This document shows, piece after piece, positions 9,808 to 18,044 of a DNA stretch of 64,000 nucleotides. The DNA is from Proteiniphilum sp. UBA5384 (GTDB lineage: Bacteria > Bacteroidota > Bacteroidia > Bacteroidales > Dysgonomonadaceae), in NCBI RefSeq assembly GCF_002410825.1, contig NZ_DHOS01000032.1:47721-111720 (forward strand), in the 5' to 3' direction. The notes beneath the pieces are model-generated. The model worked only from the letters and a program-made list of their open reading frames with translations. It was not told the DNA's origin and made no database searches. Position 1 is the stretch's first letter. The number at the start of each line of letters is the position of its first letter. Position numbers and translations under genes: made by a program.

Positions 9808-9929
9808 CCGAAGGTAACATCTATGTAACTTTTTCAATATTCAATATTTTTAAATAATTGAAAATAAAATACTTCCTAAACATCTTGCCAGATGCTAAGT
9901 AAATAAAGCATTTATATAGAAGGTGATTT

Positions 9930-11582
9930 TTAGCTGCAAAGTTGCCTTACTTTTTCTTCAAAGTCCTCTTTTTGATCCAATGCTTTTGACTTTACTTTGC
10001 TGCGATAATTATAGATCGTGCGTAGGGAATAGTGAAGAAAGACAGCCATCTTATTGCTGTCGTTAATGCCGAGACGGATAAAGGCAAAGATGCGTAATTC
10101 CTGGTTTAAGGTATTATTTTGAGTGTGGGTATATTGTTCTTCGGGACGCAACAGTTTATTAAACTCTTCCACGAAGTCGGGATATATATTCAGAAATGCC
10201 TTATCAAAATTCTCGTACAGTTCTTTTAATTCCTTGGAGGAATCGGCCGTGGAGCTCGTCATTCTCAATATATCATTGGTTTGCCCCACCTTTAGTTTTA
10301 CATGAACGGATTGTTTAAATTTTTCCAGTTTTTCAATATATTCCGTGCATATTTCAAGAAAGCTACTGATAAACCTTTCTTTCAGATGGTTTGCCTCTGC
10401 CAATGATTTGTTCGTGAGCGACTGCTGTTCATTGGCTTTTTTCAGTTCGGTATTCAACACATTCAGTCGGGAGTTGATCTCCATAATCTCTTTTTGTGCT
10501 TTTGCCAGTTTTCGCATTTGGCGTATAAGGAAAAATACCGTCACCAACAAGATGCAAGAGAGTACGCTGATGGTCACCAGAAGACCGGTAAGTTTTTTCT
10601 GCTGTCTTACCCGATCTTGTTGATACGCCCTATCGATAATCGGAAGTATTTTAGCTGTCTGGAAATTCCGGAGCCGGGCATTATAAAAATTCGCATCCTC
10701 CATACTCTTCTTTATATACCTGTCTGCCCGTTGTATTTCATTTTCATTGAACAGCAATAAGGCCAGTGTTCGTAAAGAGGTATTTTCAAGGATTGCTCCA
10801 CGGATATCGGCCAATGCAGAAAGGGCCAGAAACTCCTTTTGTGTCTCCACATCTCCTTTTCGTTCATAGAGATTTGCCATAAGGGAAGTAAGCACGGCAT
10901 AATCCCGGTTATTGGACGCGAACTGTGCATATATCGGTTTGAAGACGGCTTCAGCTTTATCAAACTCCCCTTGTTCCATACACTTCACTCCGAAGTACAC
11001 AGCATAATCGTAAGAGTCGGGAGGAAGCAACTCGATCAGTGAATCCCGGCTTGCCTGTTTTTTCTCCAGCAATGCCAAAGTATCGAAATCCTCAAGGTAC
11101 TCTACCCAATACACATATGTACTGTAAAGTGCCTTATAATAATTGATTATTTGTTGGCCGGTAAACAGGCTCCTGTCTAAATCATCCAGTATATCGACCG
11201 CTTCCTGAAAGAACCCTCTTTGCGCTTCCACCAAAGCCAAATTTATTTTACTGTCTATCAACCAGGAATCATTATTTGCCAATTCGGCGGCTGTTAATCT
11301 CTCTATAGAATATTTTCTCAAGGAATCCGACTGAAATGCTTCGTATTCATTCACGATCTGGGTATATATAACATAGCGACTTTCGGCAGTCTGTAGGGAG
11401 TTATTCAATTGACATTTGATCTTTTGTATATAATTTCCCTTTTGATCGATATAGGAATCCTGATTCTTTATGGCGTTATCCACCTCAACCAATAAAGAAT
11501 CCAGGGTTGCATTATTTTCCGCAGACAAACCGGTTAAGGCCAGGAATAAAAGGATATACAAAACAGACACAAAAACCTTCAT
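9930..11582 (-). CDS. Membrane-bound TPR regulator, DUF6377 type
   Basis: The start at 11582 (MKVFVS) is preferred over the open frame reaching 11642, because a consensus promoter lies at 11608-11638 and this Met begins a clean Sec signal. That gives 550 residues. The layout is signal peptide, a periplasmic TPR-like helical region (about 25-320), one transmembrane helix (about 326-350, LLVTISVLSCILLVTVFFLI), a coiled coil, and a cytoplasmic C-terminal domain. The last 60 residues contain an HTH-like segment (AFIRLGINDSNKMAVFLHYS, then TIYNYRSKVK). This is the architecture of DUF6377 proteins, membrane regulators next to Bacteroidetes PULs. It lies just upstream of PUL 1, is transcribed in the same direction, and probably controls it. 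Confidence 0.8.
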   Translation of the reverse strand: MKVFVSVLYILLFLALTGLSAENNATLDSLLVEVDNAIKNQDSYIDQKGNYIQKIKCQLNNSLQTAESRYVIYTQIVNEYEAFQSDSLRKYSIERLTAAELANNDSWLIDSKINLALVEAQRGFFQEAVDILDDLDRSLFTGQQIINYYKALYSTYVYWVEYLEDFDTLALLEKKQASRDSLIELLPPDSYDYAVYFGVKCMEQGEFDKAEAVFKPIYAQFASNNRDYAVLTSLMANLYERKGDVETQKEFLALSALADIRGAILENTSLRTLALLLFNENEIQRADRYIKKSMEDANFYNARLRNFQTAKILPIIDRAYQQDRVRQQKKLTGLLVTISVLSCILLVTVFFLIRQMRKLAKAQKEIMEINSRLNVLNTELKKANEQQSLTNKSLAEANHLKERFISSFLEICTEYIEKLEKFKQSVHVKLKVGQTNDILRMTSSTADSSKELKELYENFDKAFLNIYPDFVEEFNKLLRPEEQYTHTQNNTLNQELRIFAFIRLGINDSNKMAVFLHYSLRTIYNYRSKVKSKALDQKEDFEEKVRQLCS

Positions 11583-11607
11583 GAAAATTATTTTCACCCT
11601 ATATTTA

Positions 11608-11638
11608 CAAATATAATGAAAGCCGAAAGGCAAGCCAA
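11608..11638 (-). promoter_or_regulatory. Promoter of the DUF6377 regulator gene
   Basis: Minus-strand TTG (11636-11638), 20-base spacer, TATATTTG (11608-11615). Transcription would begin near 11600, leaving a very short leader before the ATG at 11582 and ruling out the upstream in-frame Met at 11642 as start. Confidence 0.7.
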
Positions 11639-11774
11639 GCATGCTTGAGTTGCCTGAGGCGCATCTTATATTCTACAAATATACAGCTTATGTTTGAAAA
11701 AGCGTACGATTACAAGGCAAAACAACCGAAACCGGGATCATCCCATAAGCGGCACGCAGCAATAAGAAAAAACA

Positions 11775-11806
11775 TTTGCACAAATAAAAAATGATAACTA
11801 CTTTTG
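11775..11806 (+). promoter_or_regulatory. Promoter of the MATE exporter gene
   Basis: TTTG at 11775-11778, a 20-base spacer and TACTTTTG at 11799-11806, a full match to the Bacteroidetes -33/-7 consensus. The leader to the GTG at 11874 would be about 60 bases. With the promoter at 11608-11638 it forms a divergent promoter region. Confidence 0.75.
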
Positions 11807-11873
11807 AACCCGAAAACAGAATCTAAGGGAGTAACATCAATAGGTTACTTCCTTTTTTAATAAAAAGATATTA

Positions 11874-13241
11874 GTGGAATCCCCTTCTATACCCACATCT
11901 ACAGCAGTACGCGATCTTACCAACGGAAGTATTTTCCACCAATTGCTCTCATTGGCACTTCCGTTGATGGCAATCAGCTTTATCCAGATGGCTTACAACC
12001 TTGTGGATATTATCTGGATTGGCCGGCTGGGAAGTGAATCGGTGGCAGCGATAGGTGCCGTGGGGATGCTTATGTGGATGATGAACTCGGTGGCACTTAT
12101 TTCCAAGGTATCTGCCGAAATTTCTATAGGCCAATCTATTGGTGCCCGGCGATTGGATCAGGCTTCGCTATATGCTTCTCATACAACCACTATCGCCATA
12201 ATATTGGGAGTTACTTTCGGGCTGTTCTTCCTCCTTTTCCCTGATCCTTATATCTCATTTTATAAACTGGATGAGGAGATTGCCATAGAAGCAACGGGAT
12301 ACATGCAAATCATTTCCCTGGGGATTCCTATCATATTTTTAATTCTCAATTTTTCCGGCATTTACATAGGTTCCGGACGAAGCGACATCCCCTTTTATTT
12401 CAATGCCATCGGACTTGTTTCCAATATCATACTGGATCCCCTCCTGATTTTCGGGATAGGTCCTTTCCCGGCTATGGGTGTAAAGGGAGCAGCGCTTGCG
12501 ACTATTCTTTCAGAAGGGGTCGTACTTTTCCTATTCATACGGCATTTGAAAAGAAGGGATGGGTTATTCGGAAAATTCCGGTTCCTGATCCGTCCCCGAA
12601 GAAAATATACGTTGAATATCCTGAAGTTAGGATTACCGGTTGCCGCCATGAATGCCTATTTTGCCTTTATCAATATGAATCTGGCACGGACCGCTTCAAT
12701 CTATGGTGGGCACCTGGGCTTGATGAGCCAGACTACCGGCGGGCAAATAGAAGGAATCACATGGAATACCTCTAACGGATTTTCCACAGCATTAGGCAGT
12801 TTTGTTGCGCAGAATTTTGCCGCGCGCAAGATGAGTCGTGCCAACAGGGCTTTCCGCTATACGCTGACGATGATGGGAGCATTGGGAATCATTGTAACCC
12901 TGGCCTTTGTATTGTACGGGAAAGGAATCTTCTCACTTTTTGTGCCTGAGCAGGCAGCTTATGAAGCCGGCGGTGAATACTTATTGATCATTGGGGTTTC
13001 GCAAATCTTCATGATGTTGGAGATTACTACCCAAGGCATGTTCAACGGTTTGGGCAGGACTACCCCGCCCGCCATCATCAGCATTGTGTTCAACACACTC
13101 CGGATACCTATAGCCATGATACTGGGCACCCGCATGGGCGTCTCCGGCGTATGGTGGGCCATCTCCATCACCTCTATCTTCAAAGGGATTGTTTCATTCA
13201 CCTGGTACCTGATCCTGCAGAGGAGGTTATCCCACCGGTAA
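11874..13241 (+). CDS. MATE-family multidrug/cation antiporter
   Basis: A 455-residue inner-membrane protein with about 12 hydrophobic helices and the two-fold repeat of MATE exporters. The N-terminal motif region reads LALPLMAISFIQMAYNLVDIIWIGRLG, and the central loop TGGQIEGITWNTSNG, GSFVAQNFAARK is typical of the family. It begins with GTG; no ATG lies nearby in frame, and the consensus promoter is about 70 bases upstream. MATE proteins export drugs, dyes or metabolites using a Na+ or H+ gradient; the substrate here is unknown. It is a single-gene unit, convergent with lplA. Confidence 0.9.
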   Translation: MESPSIPTSTAVRDLTNGSIFHQLLSLALPLMAISFIQMAYNLVDIIWIGRLGSESVAAIGAVGMLMWMMNSVALISKVSAEISIGQSIGARRLDQASLYASHTTTIAIILGVTFGLFFLLFPDPYISFYKLDEEIAIEATGYMQIISLGIPIIFLILNFSGIYIGSGRSDIPFYFNAIGLVSNIILDPLLIFGIGPFPAMGVKGAALATILSEGVVLFLFIRHLKRRDGLFGKFRFLIRPRRKYTLNILKLGLPVAAMNAYFAFINMNLARTASIYGGHLGLMSQTTGGQIEGITWNTSNGFSTALGSFVAQNFAARKMSRANRAFRYTLTMMGALGIIVTLAFVLYGKGIFSLFVPEQAAYEAGGEYLLIIGVSQIFMMLEITTQGMFNGLGRTTPPAIISIVFNTLRIPIAMILGTRMGVSGVWWAISITSIFKGIVSFTWYLILQRRLSHR

Positions 13242-13319
13242 CCCATTATATTCAAAGAATTAGGTGATGTTTAATAAGAAAGAATAAAACATTTTTTGTA
13301 AGGTTTCCCCAAGAACCAC

Positions 13320-14051
13320 CTACATTCTGTAATTCCAGCTTCTCTGCGCATATTTATCTCTCCGCAATTCTTCGATCTTTGCGATCTCATCATCCTCAAA
13401 AGTATAGATATACTCCCTCCCGAACAATAATCCCATTTGTCGGGCAAATTGACGAAAAAAGTGCGCCGGTTCAGGATCACTCTTCTGATTTTCCCTTAAA
13501 TATGACCGGATATTTTTCACCGGGCTGGTCACCGAGGCAGTCGCTTTACTTACCAAATTCCTTTTCTCCGGGTTCAACGCCTTTAGTAAAAGTGTGAGAT
13601 CGGTATCATAAAGTAATGTACCATGATGTAGTTCCCTCCCTTTGGAAAGATGTGATGCGGTACCCGATATCTTGTGTTCATCCAGCCAGAGATCTTTCCT
13701 CTTTCTTACTTCTACAGATATATCCAACGCCCGAAGTGCTTCCACTACCGGATCAAGAAAACGGGCACTCAACGGCTCCCCAGTCTTACCATGAATAAAA
13801 CTGAAATTCAGATTCCCCGTATCGTGATATACTGCCCCTCCACCTGACAAACGACGCACAATCCGTATATCATGCTCTATACAAAAATCCGGATCCACTT
13901 CATTCAATACCGCCTGATTGGAACCGATGATGACACTCGATTCATTGACATACAACAATAGAAAATCTTCACCCTGCCTTGAAAACAGATATTCTTCAGC
14001 AGCCAGGTTAAATGAAGGTAAAGTAGACTCCGACAGGATAATTTTATTCAT
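13320..14051 (-). CDS. lplA: Lipoate-protein ligase A family
   Basis: A 243-residue ligase of the LplA/biotin-lipoate fold, consisting of the catalytic domain with only a short C-terminal tail. The lipoate-binding motif RRLSGGGAVYHD is at 66-77 and the conserved lysine is in HKISG (K127). It attaches lipoate or octanoate to lipoyl domains using ATP. Its start overlaps the end of the LacI-type gene by four bases (ATGA), so they are co-translated. The nearby E2 gene (25311-26693) provides the obvious acceptor: its lipoyl domain has the target lysine K43. LplA proteins are often short in anaerobes, with the accessory domain separate or absent. Confidence 0.88.
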   Translation of the reverse strand: MNKIILSESTLPSFNLAAEEYLFSRQGEDFLLLYVNESSVIIGSNQAVLNEVDPDFCIEHDIRIVRRLSGGGAVYHDTGNLNFSFIHGKTGEPLSARFLDPVVEALRALDISVEVRKRKDLWLDEHKISGTASHLSKGRELHHGTLLYDTDLTLLLKALNPEKRNLVSKATASVTSPVKNIRSYLRENQKSDPEPAHFFRQFARQMGLLFGREYIYTFEDDEIAKIEELRRDKYAQRSWNYRM

Positions 14052-15112
14052 ATAAAATTAAACTGATTATAGTAATCAACAGTTTCCTTTGTCAAGATAT
14101 CGAGTTGCGTATAATTATCCGTCTTTACCGGCTTGCGGTATACAAGATACTCGATCAACGTTTTCATTGCCATGAATCCCTGATGTTCAGGCTCCTGACC
14201 AATCAGAAAATCTATATATCCGTCTTTCAATCCTCTTATGTTGGATGCGGTTAAATCCATGCAAACTAATCTGATACCATTGATCTTATTTCTGGCAAAA
14301 TAATCAGAAATGACTCCGCCCCTCGAATTGAGTACGACTACACCTCCTATATTCTGTTGGCTCTGAAAGAATGCCGCCAGCTGCTGATCAACATTCTCCG
14401 GATCCATGACAGTGAATGGTATTTTGTGTATATTGTTGGCGATATTCTTGTCTTTCAGATAATCGTTAAAACCCTGCTTCCTCAATATGCTCGTATTGGC
14501 ACTCTGGTCTCCTATCCTCACCGCCTGTAACATTCCGATATCTCTGCCTGACGGAATGATAGAAGTAATCAGTTTGGCCACCAGATAACCGCAAATATAA
14601 TGATCAGAAGTAAAGAATGCAAGTGGCATCGTATGGTCCAAAGGTGAATCTACAAAAACATACGGAATTTCCTTCTTCTCCAATTGATTTGTCAAACCCA
14701 AAGTTTCTTCCTTGAAAGTAGCCCCAATAATAATTGCATCCGCATTTAACTGTGCAACCTGGTCATATACATCCCGGCAGGAATAAATATCATATTGGTT
14801 ATAAGTATATACCAAACATTGGATCTTGATGTTCTCAAATTCTTCCAATGCATGCCGGATACCGGCATGGATACTTTCCCAGTATTCCCCTTCCATCACA
14901 TGGGGAGTGGTAATAATTATTTTATATTTCCTCTTTAAAGATAACCCGGAAATATGGATATTAGGCTTATAATTTACTTTTTCCAATACCCCTTCGACGG
15001 CTATACGTGCCGCTTCAGAGACATTCCCCCTGTTATGGAGTATCCGATCAACCGTACCGGCCGAAACGCCGGCCATTTCCGCAATATCCTTAATACGAAC
15101 TTTTCGCTGCAT
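14048..15112 (-). CDS. LacI-family transcriptional regulator
   Basis: The start at 15112 (MQRKVRIKDIAEMAG) is chosen because it begins the canonical LacI HTH; the open frame extends ten codons further. 354 residues: N-terminal HTH and hinge helix (about 1-60, with VSAGTVDRILHNRGNVS), then a periplasmic-binding-protein-like effector domain (about 65-340). Repressors of this type usually bind a sugar or sugar derivative. It overlaps lplA, and the dehydrogenase and sugar-phosphate genes lie immediately upstream on the same strand, so it is the likely regulator of the 15.3-26.7 kb locus. No operator was identified with confidence. Confidence 0.88.
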   Translation of the reverse strand: MQRKVRIKDIAEMAGVSAGTVDRILHNRGNVSEAARIAVEGVLEKVNYKPNIHISGLSLKRKYKIIITTPHVMEGEYWESIHAGIRHALEEFENIKIQCLVYTYNQYDIYSCRDVYDQVAQLNADAIIIGATFKEETLGLTNQLEKKEIPYVFVDSPLDHTMPLAFFTSDHYICGYLVAKLITSIIPSGRDIGMLQAVRIGDQSANTSILRKQGFNDYLKDKNIANNIHKIPFTVMDPENVDQQLAAFFQSQQNIGGVVVLNSRGGVISDYFARNKINGIRLVCMDLTASNIRGLKDGYIDFLIGQEPEHQGFMAMKTLIEYLVYRKPVKTDNYTQLDILTKETVDYYNQFNFI

Positions 15113-15290
15113 ATAAGGTGGATTTATAAATATATAAAACACCCCTCCCTGTTAGCAAATAAACAAGGCAGGGATAATTGTTTTACAAAGTAACGAATTA
15201 ATTTTCAATTTTTATAAAAACAGAGGAACGGTTCGGATAAAAGGGAAATATCCGGTAATGTAATTGTTTTGGTATGCCGAAGAAGATATA

Positions 15291-16247
15291 TTACAATATT
15301 TTCATAATTTGTTCTTCTAATTTTTCCAGGTCTTTTGTAAAGGCTCTAATTCCTTCAGCCAGTTTTTCTGTTGCCATAGCATCGTCATTCATCATCCATC
15401 GGAATGTTTTTTCATCGACAGTAATTTTTTCACTTTCCGATCGTATGGCCGATTCTTCACTTAATTTCTGTTCCAGAATTCCTTCAGTACTTTTCAGTTC
15501 TTCGAGAAACTTAGGAGCAATCGTCAATAATTCACATCCGGCAAGTTCCATTATCTCCCCAACATTACGAAAACTGGCACCCATTACCTGAGTTTTATAG
15601 CCAAATTTCTTGTAATAATTAAAGATTTTCTTTACAGAAAGTACTCCCGGATCTTCCTGCGCAGGAATTTCCTGAATGCCCCATTCTTTTTTATACCAAT
15701 CCAGAATCCTGCCTACAAAAGGAGAGATCAGACGAACCCCCGCTTCGGCACATGCCACCGCCTGGGCTACTGAGAAGAGAAGTGTCAGATTACAATGAAT
15801 TTTCTCTTCCTCGAGTATCTCGGCCGCCTTTATTCCTTCCCAAGTAGATGCCAGTTTTATTAATATTCGCTCTCTCGAACTTCCGGCTGCCTCATAAAGA
15901 GCAATTAACTCCCGGGCTTTGACTACTGATGCTTCCGTATCGAAAGATAATCGTGCATCCACTTCGGTAGAAACCCGTCCGGGCACAATCTCTAAAATCT
16001 TCAATCCGAAATTAACGGCCAACTTATCCATTGCCTTTGCCAATTGACCGGATTTTCCTGTCATCTGTTTCTTACCATATGCAACTGCATCATCTACTAA
16101 AGAAGCATACTTCGGGTCTTGTGATGCAGCATAAATCAAAGAAGGATTCGTAGTAGCATCGACCGGTTTGTAAGCTTCAATAGAAGCAAAATCACCTGTA
16201 TCAGCTACTACATTGGTATATTGCTTCAATTGTTCTAATAAATTCAT
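15291..16247 (-). CDS. tal: Transaldolase
   Basis: A 318-residue class I aldolase of the TalB subfamily; E. coli TalB is 317. The Schiff-base lysine is in ILIKLASTWEG (K131), with the conserved DATTNPSL at 30-37 and the acidic residues D16 and E95 near where TalB has its catalytic acids. It transfers a dihydroxyacetone unit between sugar phosphates such as fructose-6-P and erythrose-4-P. It lies 77 bases downstream of the SorE-like gene in a locus of ketose/hexitol phosphate enzymes, so it may serve this pathway rather than the general pentose phosphate pathway; that is inference. Confidence 0.92.
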   Translation of the reverse strand: MNLLEQLKQYTNVVADTGDFASIEAYKPVDATTNPSLIYAASQDPKYASLVDDAVAYGKKQMTGKSGQLAKAMDKLAVNFGLKILEIVPGRVSTEVDARLSFDTEASVVKARELIALYEAAGSSRERILIKLASTWEGIKAAEILEEEKIHCNLTLLFSVAQAVACAEAGVRLISPFVGRILDWYKKEWGIQEIPAQEDPGVLSVKKIFNYYKKFGYKTQVMGASFRNVGEIMELAGCELLTIAPKFLEELKSTEGILEQKLSEESAIRSESEKITVDEKTFRWMMNDDAMATEKLAEGIRAFTKDLEKLEEQIMKIL

Positions 16248-16280
16248 AGGTCATTGATATTTAATTAACTATTACTACCT

Positions 16281-16325
16281 GTCCCGATTCATCGGAATCA
16301 TCAGATCAATAAATTATCACATCAT
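16281..16325 (-). repeat. GATGTGATRAT-type leader repeat upstream of transaldolase
   Basis: On the minus strand the spacer between the SorE-like gene and transaldolase reads ATGATGTGATAATTTATTG and then GATGATTCCGATGAATCGG. The same core occurs upstream of the E1 gene (23677-23692), at the PHP gene start (21172-21186) and upstream of rhaA (40824-40840), always in the direction of the downstream gene. A small hairpin, CCGAT/ATCGG, lies at 16282-16293. Function unknown. Confidence 0.4.
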
Positions 16326-17593
16326 TATTTGCTGTTAGCCAGTAAATAAGCCTCCGCTTCCACGCTCCACAATCCGTTATGACGGTTACAAATAACAGCC
16401 AGTTCCCTGAAAAGTTCGTTGGTTTTACCCAACTTTTCAAAGTCGGATATTGGAGTGAGCAGCATATCGATATGGGTATAAATAAGTTTCTTTCCTCCGG
16501 GGATATCGGGCAGGTTATTCGTCGCATCAGCCACCGCATTCAGCCCACCGATATGGGTAATCAGTCCGGCAGGATCAAGACCTTTACTCATTATATCGAG
16601 TGCCTCCACCATATCATCATTATTGCCACCACTGGTACCGACAATATGCGTGTAAGCATAATGTACATTATAAAAATTGAATGCGGCGCTAAAATTGGGA
16701 TCATGGGGTCCGGCAAAGAAATTCAGGCACCCATCGAATGCAAGGATAGCATCTCCCTGCTCAACCACCGGTCTTACCGGTGCGAAGACAAATACATCAT
16801 CATACCCCGTACCACCGCTCAGAGCTTTTAATCCTCTTACAGGATCAGCCATAACTCCCGTATTGACATAACGGAGATCAATTCCCCGCGAAGCAGCAAA
16901 ATCAACGGTATAGATAGAGGCAGCCCTGTCCAACCGCACCTGGTCCATATCGGTCACCACCAGAAGTGACGGTTTTCTATCCTCACGATGGAGCACGTAA
17001 TTGATCGCTGCAAGTCCCATGGGACCGACACCCGCGAGAATGGCCATCTTTCCTCCATCCACAATCTCCATCTTGTGCTCATAGCTGCCGGGAGTAGTAT
17101 GGTAGTTGGCATGCATGGCACCGATCACACAGGAGAGCGGTTCAGCCAGCGACGCAGGATAGTATCCCTCTCCGGTAAACTTCAACAGGCAATCCTGTTC
17201 CATTACTTCATTGGGAATAATCACATAGGTGGAATCTCCGCCGATATAGGGGTAACTGTAACCGGGTGCGCTCAGGATGCCCACGGGACCATTTTCGTAA
17301 TAGAGCGCCGGCTGAATGGAGAACTTATCCCCGATCTTGAATTTATGCGCCCATTTGGAACCCACTTCCAGCAGTTCACCGGCGAACTCATGTCCGACGA
17401 TAATAGGGTTCTCTGCTATATCATTGGGAACACGCTTATGGTCAGACCCCTGTGAAGACGCCTTATAGGACGACATACACAACGAATCGGTCACCACCTT
17501 GGCAAGAATTTCATCCTCCCTGACAGGAGGCAAATCAAATTCCTCCAGACGTAAATCCTTTTTACCGTACAATCTTACTGCCCTCGTTTTCAT
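16325..17593 (-). CDS. SorE-like sugar-phosphate reductase (Zn alcohol dehydrogenase family)
   Basis: The start at 17593 (MKTRAVRLYG) is chosen; the open frame reaches 17620 but runs into a tandem repeat. 422 residues, medium-chain dehydrogenase/reductase superfamily. It closely resembles L-sorbose-1-phosphate reductase (SorE) of enterobacteria along its full length: DSLCMSSYKA (C39), HKRVPND, GHEFAGELLEVG (H68, E69), GYSYPYIGGDSTY, SLAEPLSCVIGAMHANYHTT, the nucleotide-binding LAGVGPMGLAAI, CLNFFAGPHDPNF and LPDIPGGKKLIY. SorE converts L-sorbose-1-P to glucitol-6-P. The true substrate here is unknown; neighbours include an SDR resembling glucitol-6-P dehydrogenase and transaldolase, which would fit a route toward fructose-6-P. 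Confidence 0.82.
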   Translation of the reverse strand: MKTRAVRLYGKKDLRLEEFDLPPVREDEILAKVVTDSLCMSSYKASSQGSDHKRVPNDIAENPIIVGHEFAGELLEVGSKWAHKFKIGDKFSIQPALYYENGPVGILSAPGYSYPYIGGDSTYVIIPNEVMEQDCLLKFTGEGYYPASLAEPLSCVIGAMHANYHTTPGSYEHKMEIVDGGKMAILAGVGPMGLAAINYVLHREDRKPSLLVVTDMDQVRLDRAASIYTVDFAASRGIDLRYVNTGVMADPVRGLKALSGGTGYDDVFVFAPVRPVVEQGDAILAFDGCLNFFAGPHDPNFSAAFNFYNVHYAYTHIVGTSGGNNDDMVEALDIMSKGLDPAGLITHIGGLNAVADATNNLPDIPGGKKLIYTHIDMLLTPISDFEKLGKTNELFRELAVICNRHNGLWSVEAEAYLLANSK

Positions 17594-17606
17594 TATTTCT
17601 TTTTTA

Positions 17607-17644
17607 GAGTCAAGAACCAAGAACTAAGATTCAAGATTCAAGAC
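17607..17644 (-). repeat. Degenerate 7-bp tandem repeat in the leader of the SorE-like gene
   Basis: Read on the minus strand this is five consecutive heptads: TCTTGAA, TCTTGAA, TCTTAGT, TCTTGGT, TCTTGAC. The last heptad ends 15 bases before the ATG at 17593. Similar arrays with the same orientation relative to the next gene occur at 25057-25087, 39086-39107 and 52611-52646. Confidence 0.8.
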
Positions 17645-17670
17645 GATGGATAGTCCATGACTAATTTATA

Positions 17671-18020
17671 CTACAAAGTGTCTTTAAAACCATTTATCAT
17701 ACGCTGCAATTCTGATAGTTTTTGTTGAAATTGTTCGTATGTTCCAGTTTCAATATAGGATAATTTAAAAGATATCAATAATTCTGTCTCCAATTCATAA
17801 GCGGATCCCAGTGATATTTCAAGAAATCGAGCAAAGTCTTTATTACTTGATTTCGCTGAACCTTCGGCGATATTAGTTGGTATGGACACTGCCGCTCTCT
17901 GCATTTGAGCAACCAATCCGAAACGTTCAATCTGGGAAAACGTATTTACAAACCGATATATATCTGCAACAAATTCTACGGATCTATTCCAAATGTCTAA
18001 TTTTTTTTAAAATTATGCAT
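17671..18020 (-). pseudogene. Four-helix-bundle (S23/Avd-like) gene, frameshifted in a poly-A run
   Basis: The intact frame at 17671-17916 encodes only the C-terminal 81 residues of the four helix bundle family (AAVSIPTNIAEGSAKSSNKD), whose members are usually about 115-125 residues. In the same frame further upstream lies the expected N-terminal helix (LDIWNRSVEFVADIYRF, then ERFGLVAQMQRA), but it has no start and is closed by TAA. An ATG at 18020 begins MHNFKK in another frame and would join perfectly if the eight-A run (T-run at 18001-18008 on plus) were 6 or 9 bases. So a homopolymer indel breaks the gene, or slippage switches it, or the read is wrong. It is inserted between the aldolase-SDR and SorE-like genes. 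Family function is unknown; a relative (Avd) works in diversity-generating retroelements. Confidence 0.75.
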
Positions 18021-18044
18021 CTCAACCGGTCTTATATCTTTTGT

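Noticed and set aside
15113..15290. TTACTTTG upstream of the LacI-type gene considered as a promoter
   Set aside because: It misses one base of the -7 consensus and has no TTG 19-21 bases upstream, so it is too weak to list.
15291..17593. Transaldolase plus dehydrogenase considered as a sulfoquinovose (sulfo-TAL) pathway
   Set aside because: No sulfoquinovosidase, sulfosugar isomerase or sulfolactaldehyde enzyme is seen, the transaldolase is of ordinary TalB type, and the neighbour is SorE-like.
17607..17644. Heptad arrays considered as a CRISPR or as plain microsatellites
   Set aside because: Units are 7 bp with no spacers and no cas genes, so not CRISPR; plain microsatellite origin does not explain the shared orientation and distance to start codons, so they are reported as a finding instead.
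17671..18020. Four-helix-bundle gene considered as part of a diversity-generating retroelement
   Set aside because: No reverse transcriptase, template repeat or variable repeat was seen nearby; only family resemblance to Avd exists.
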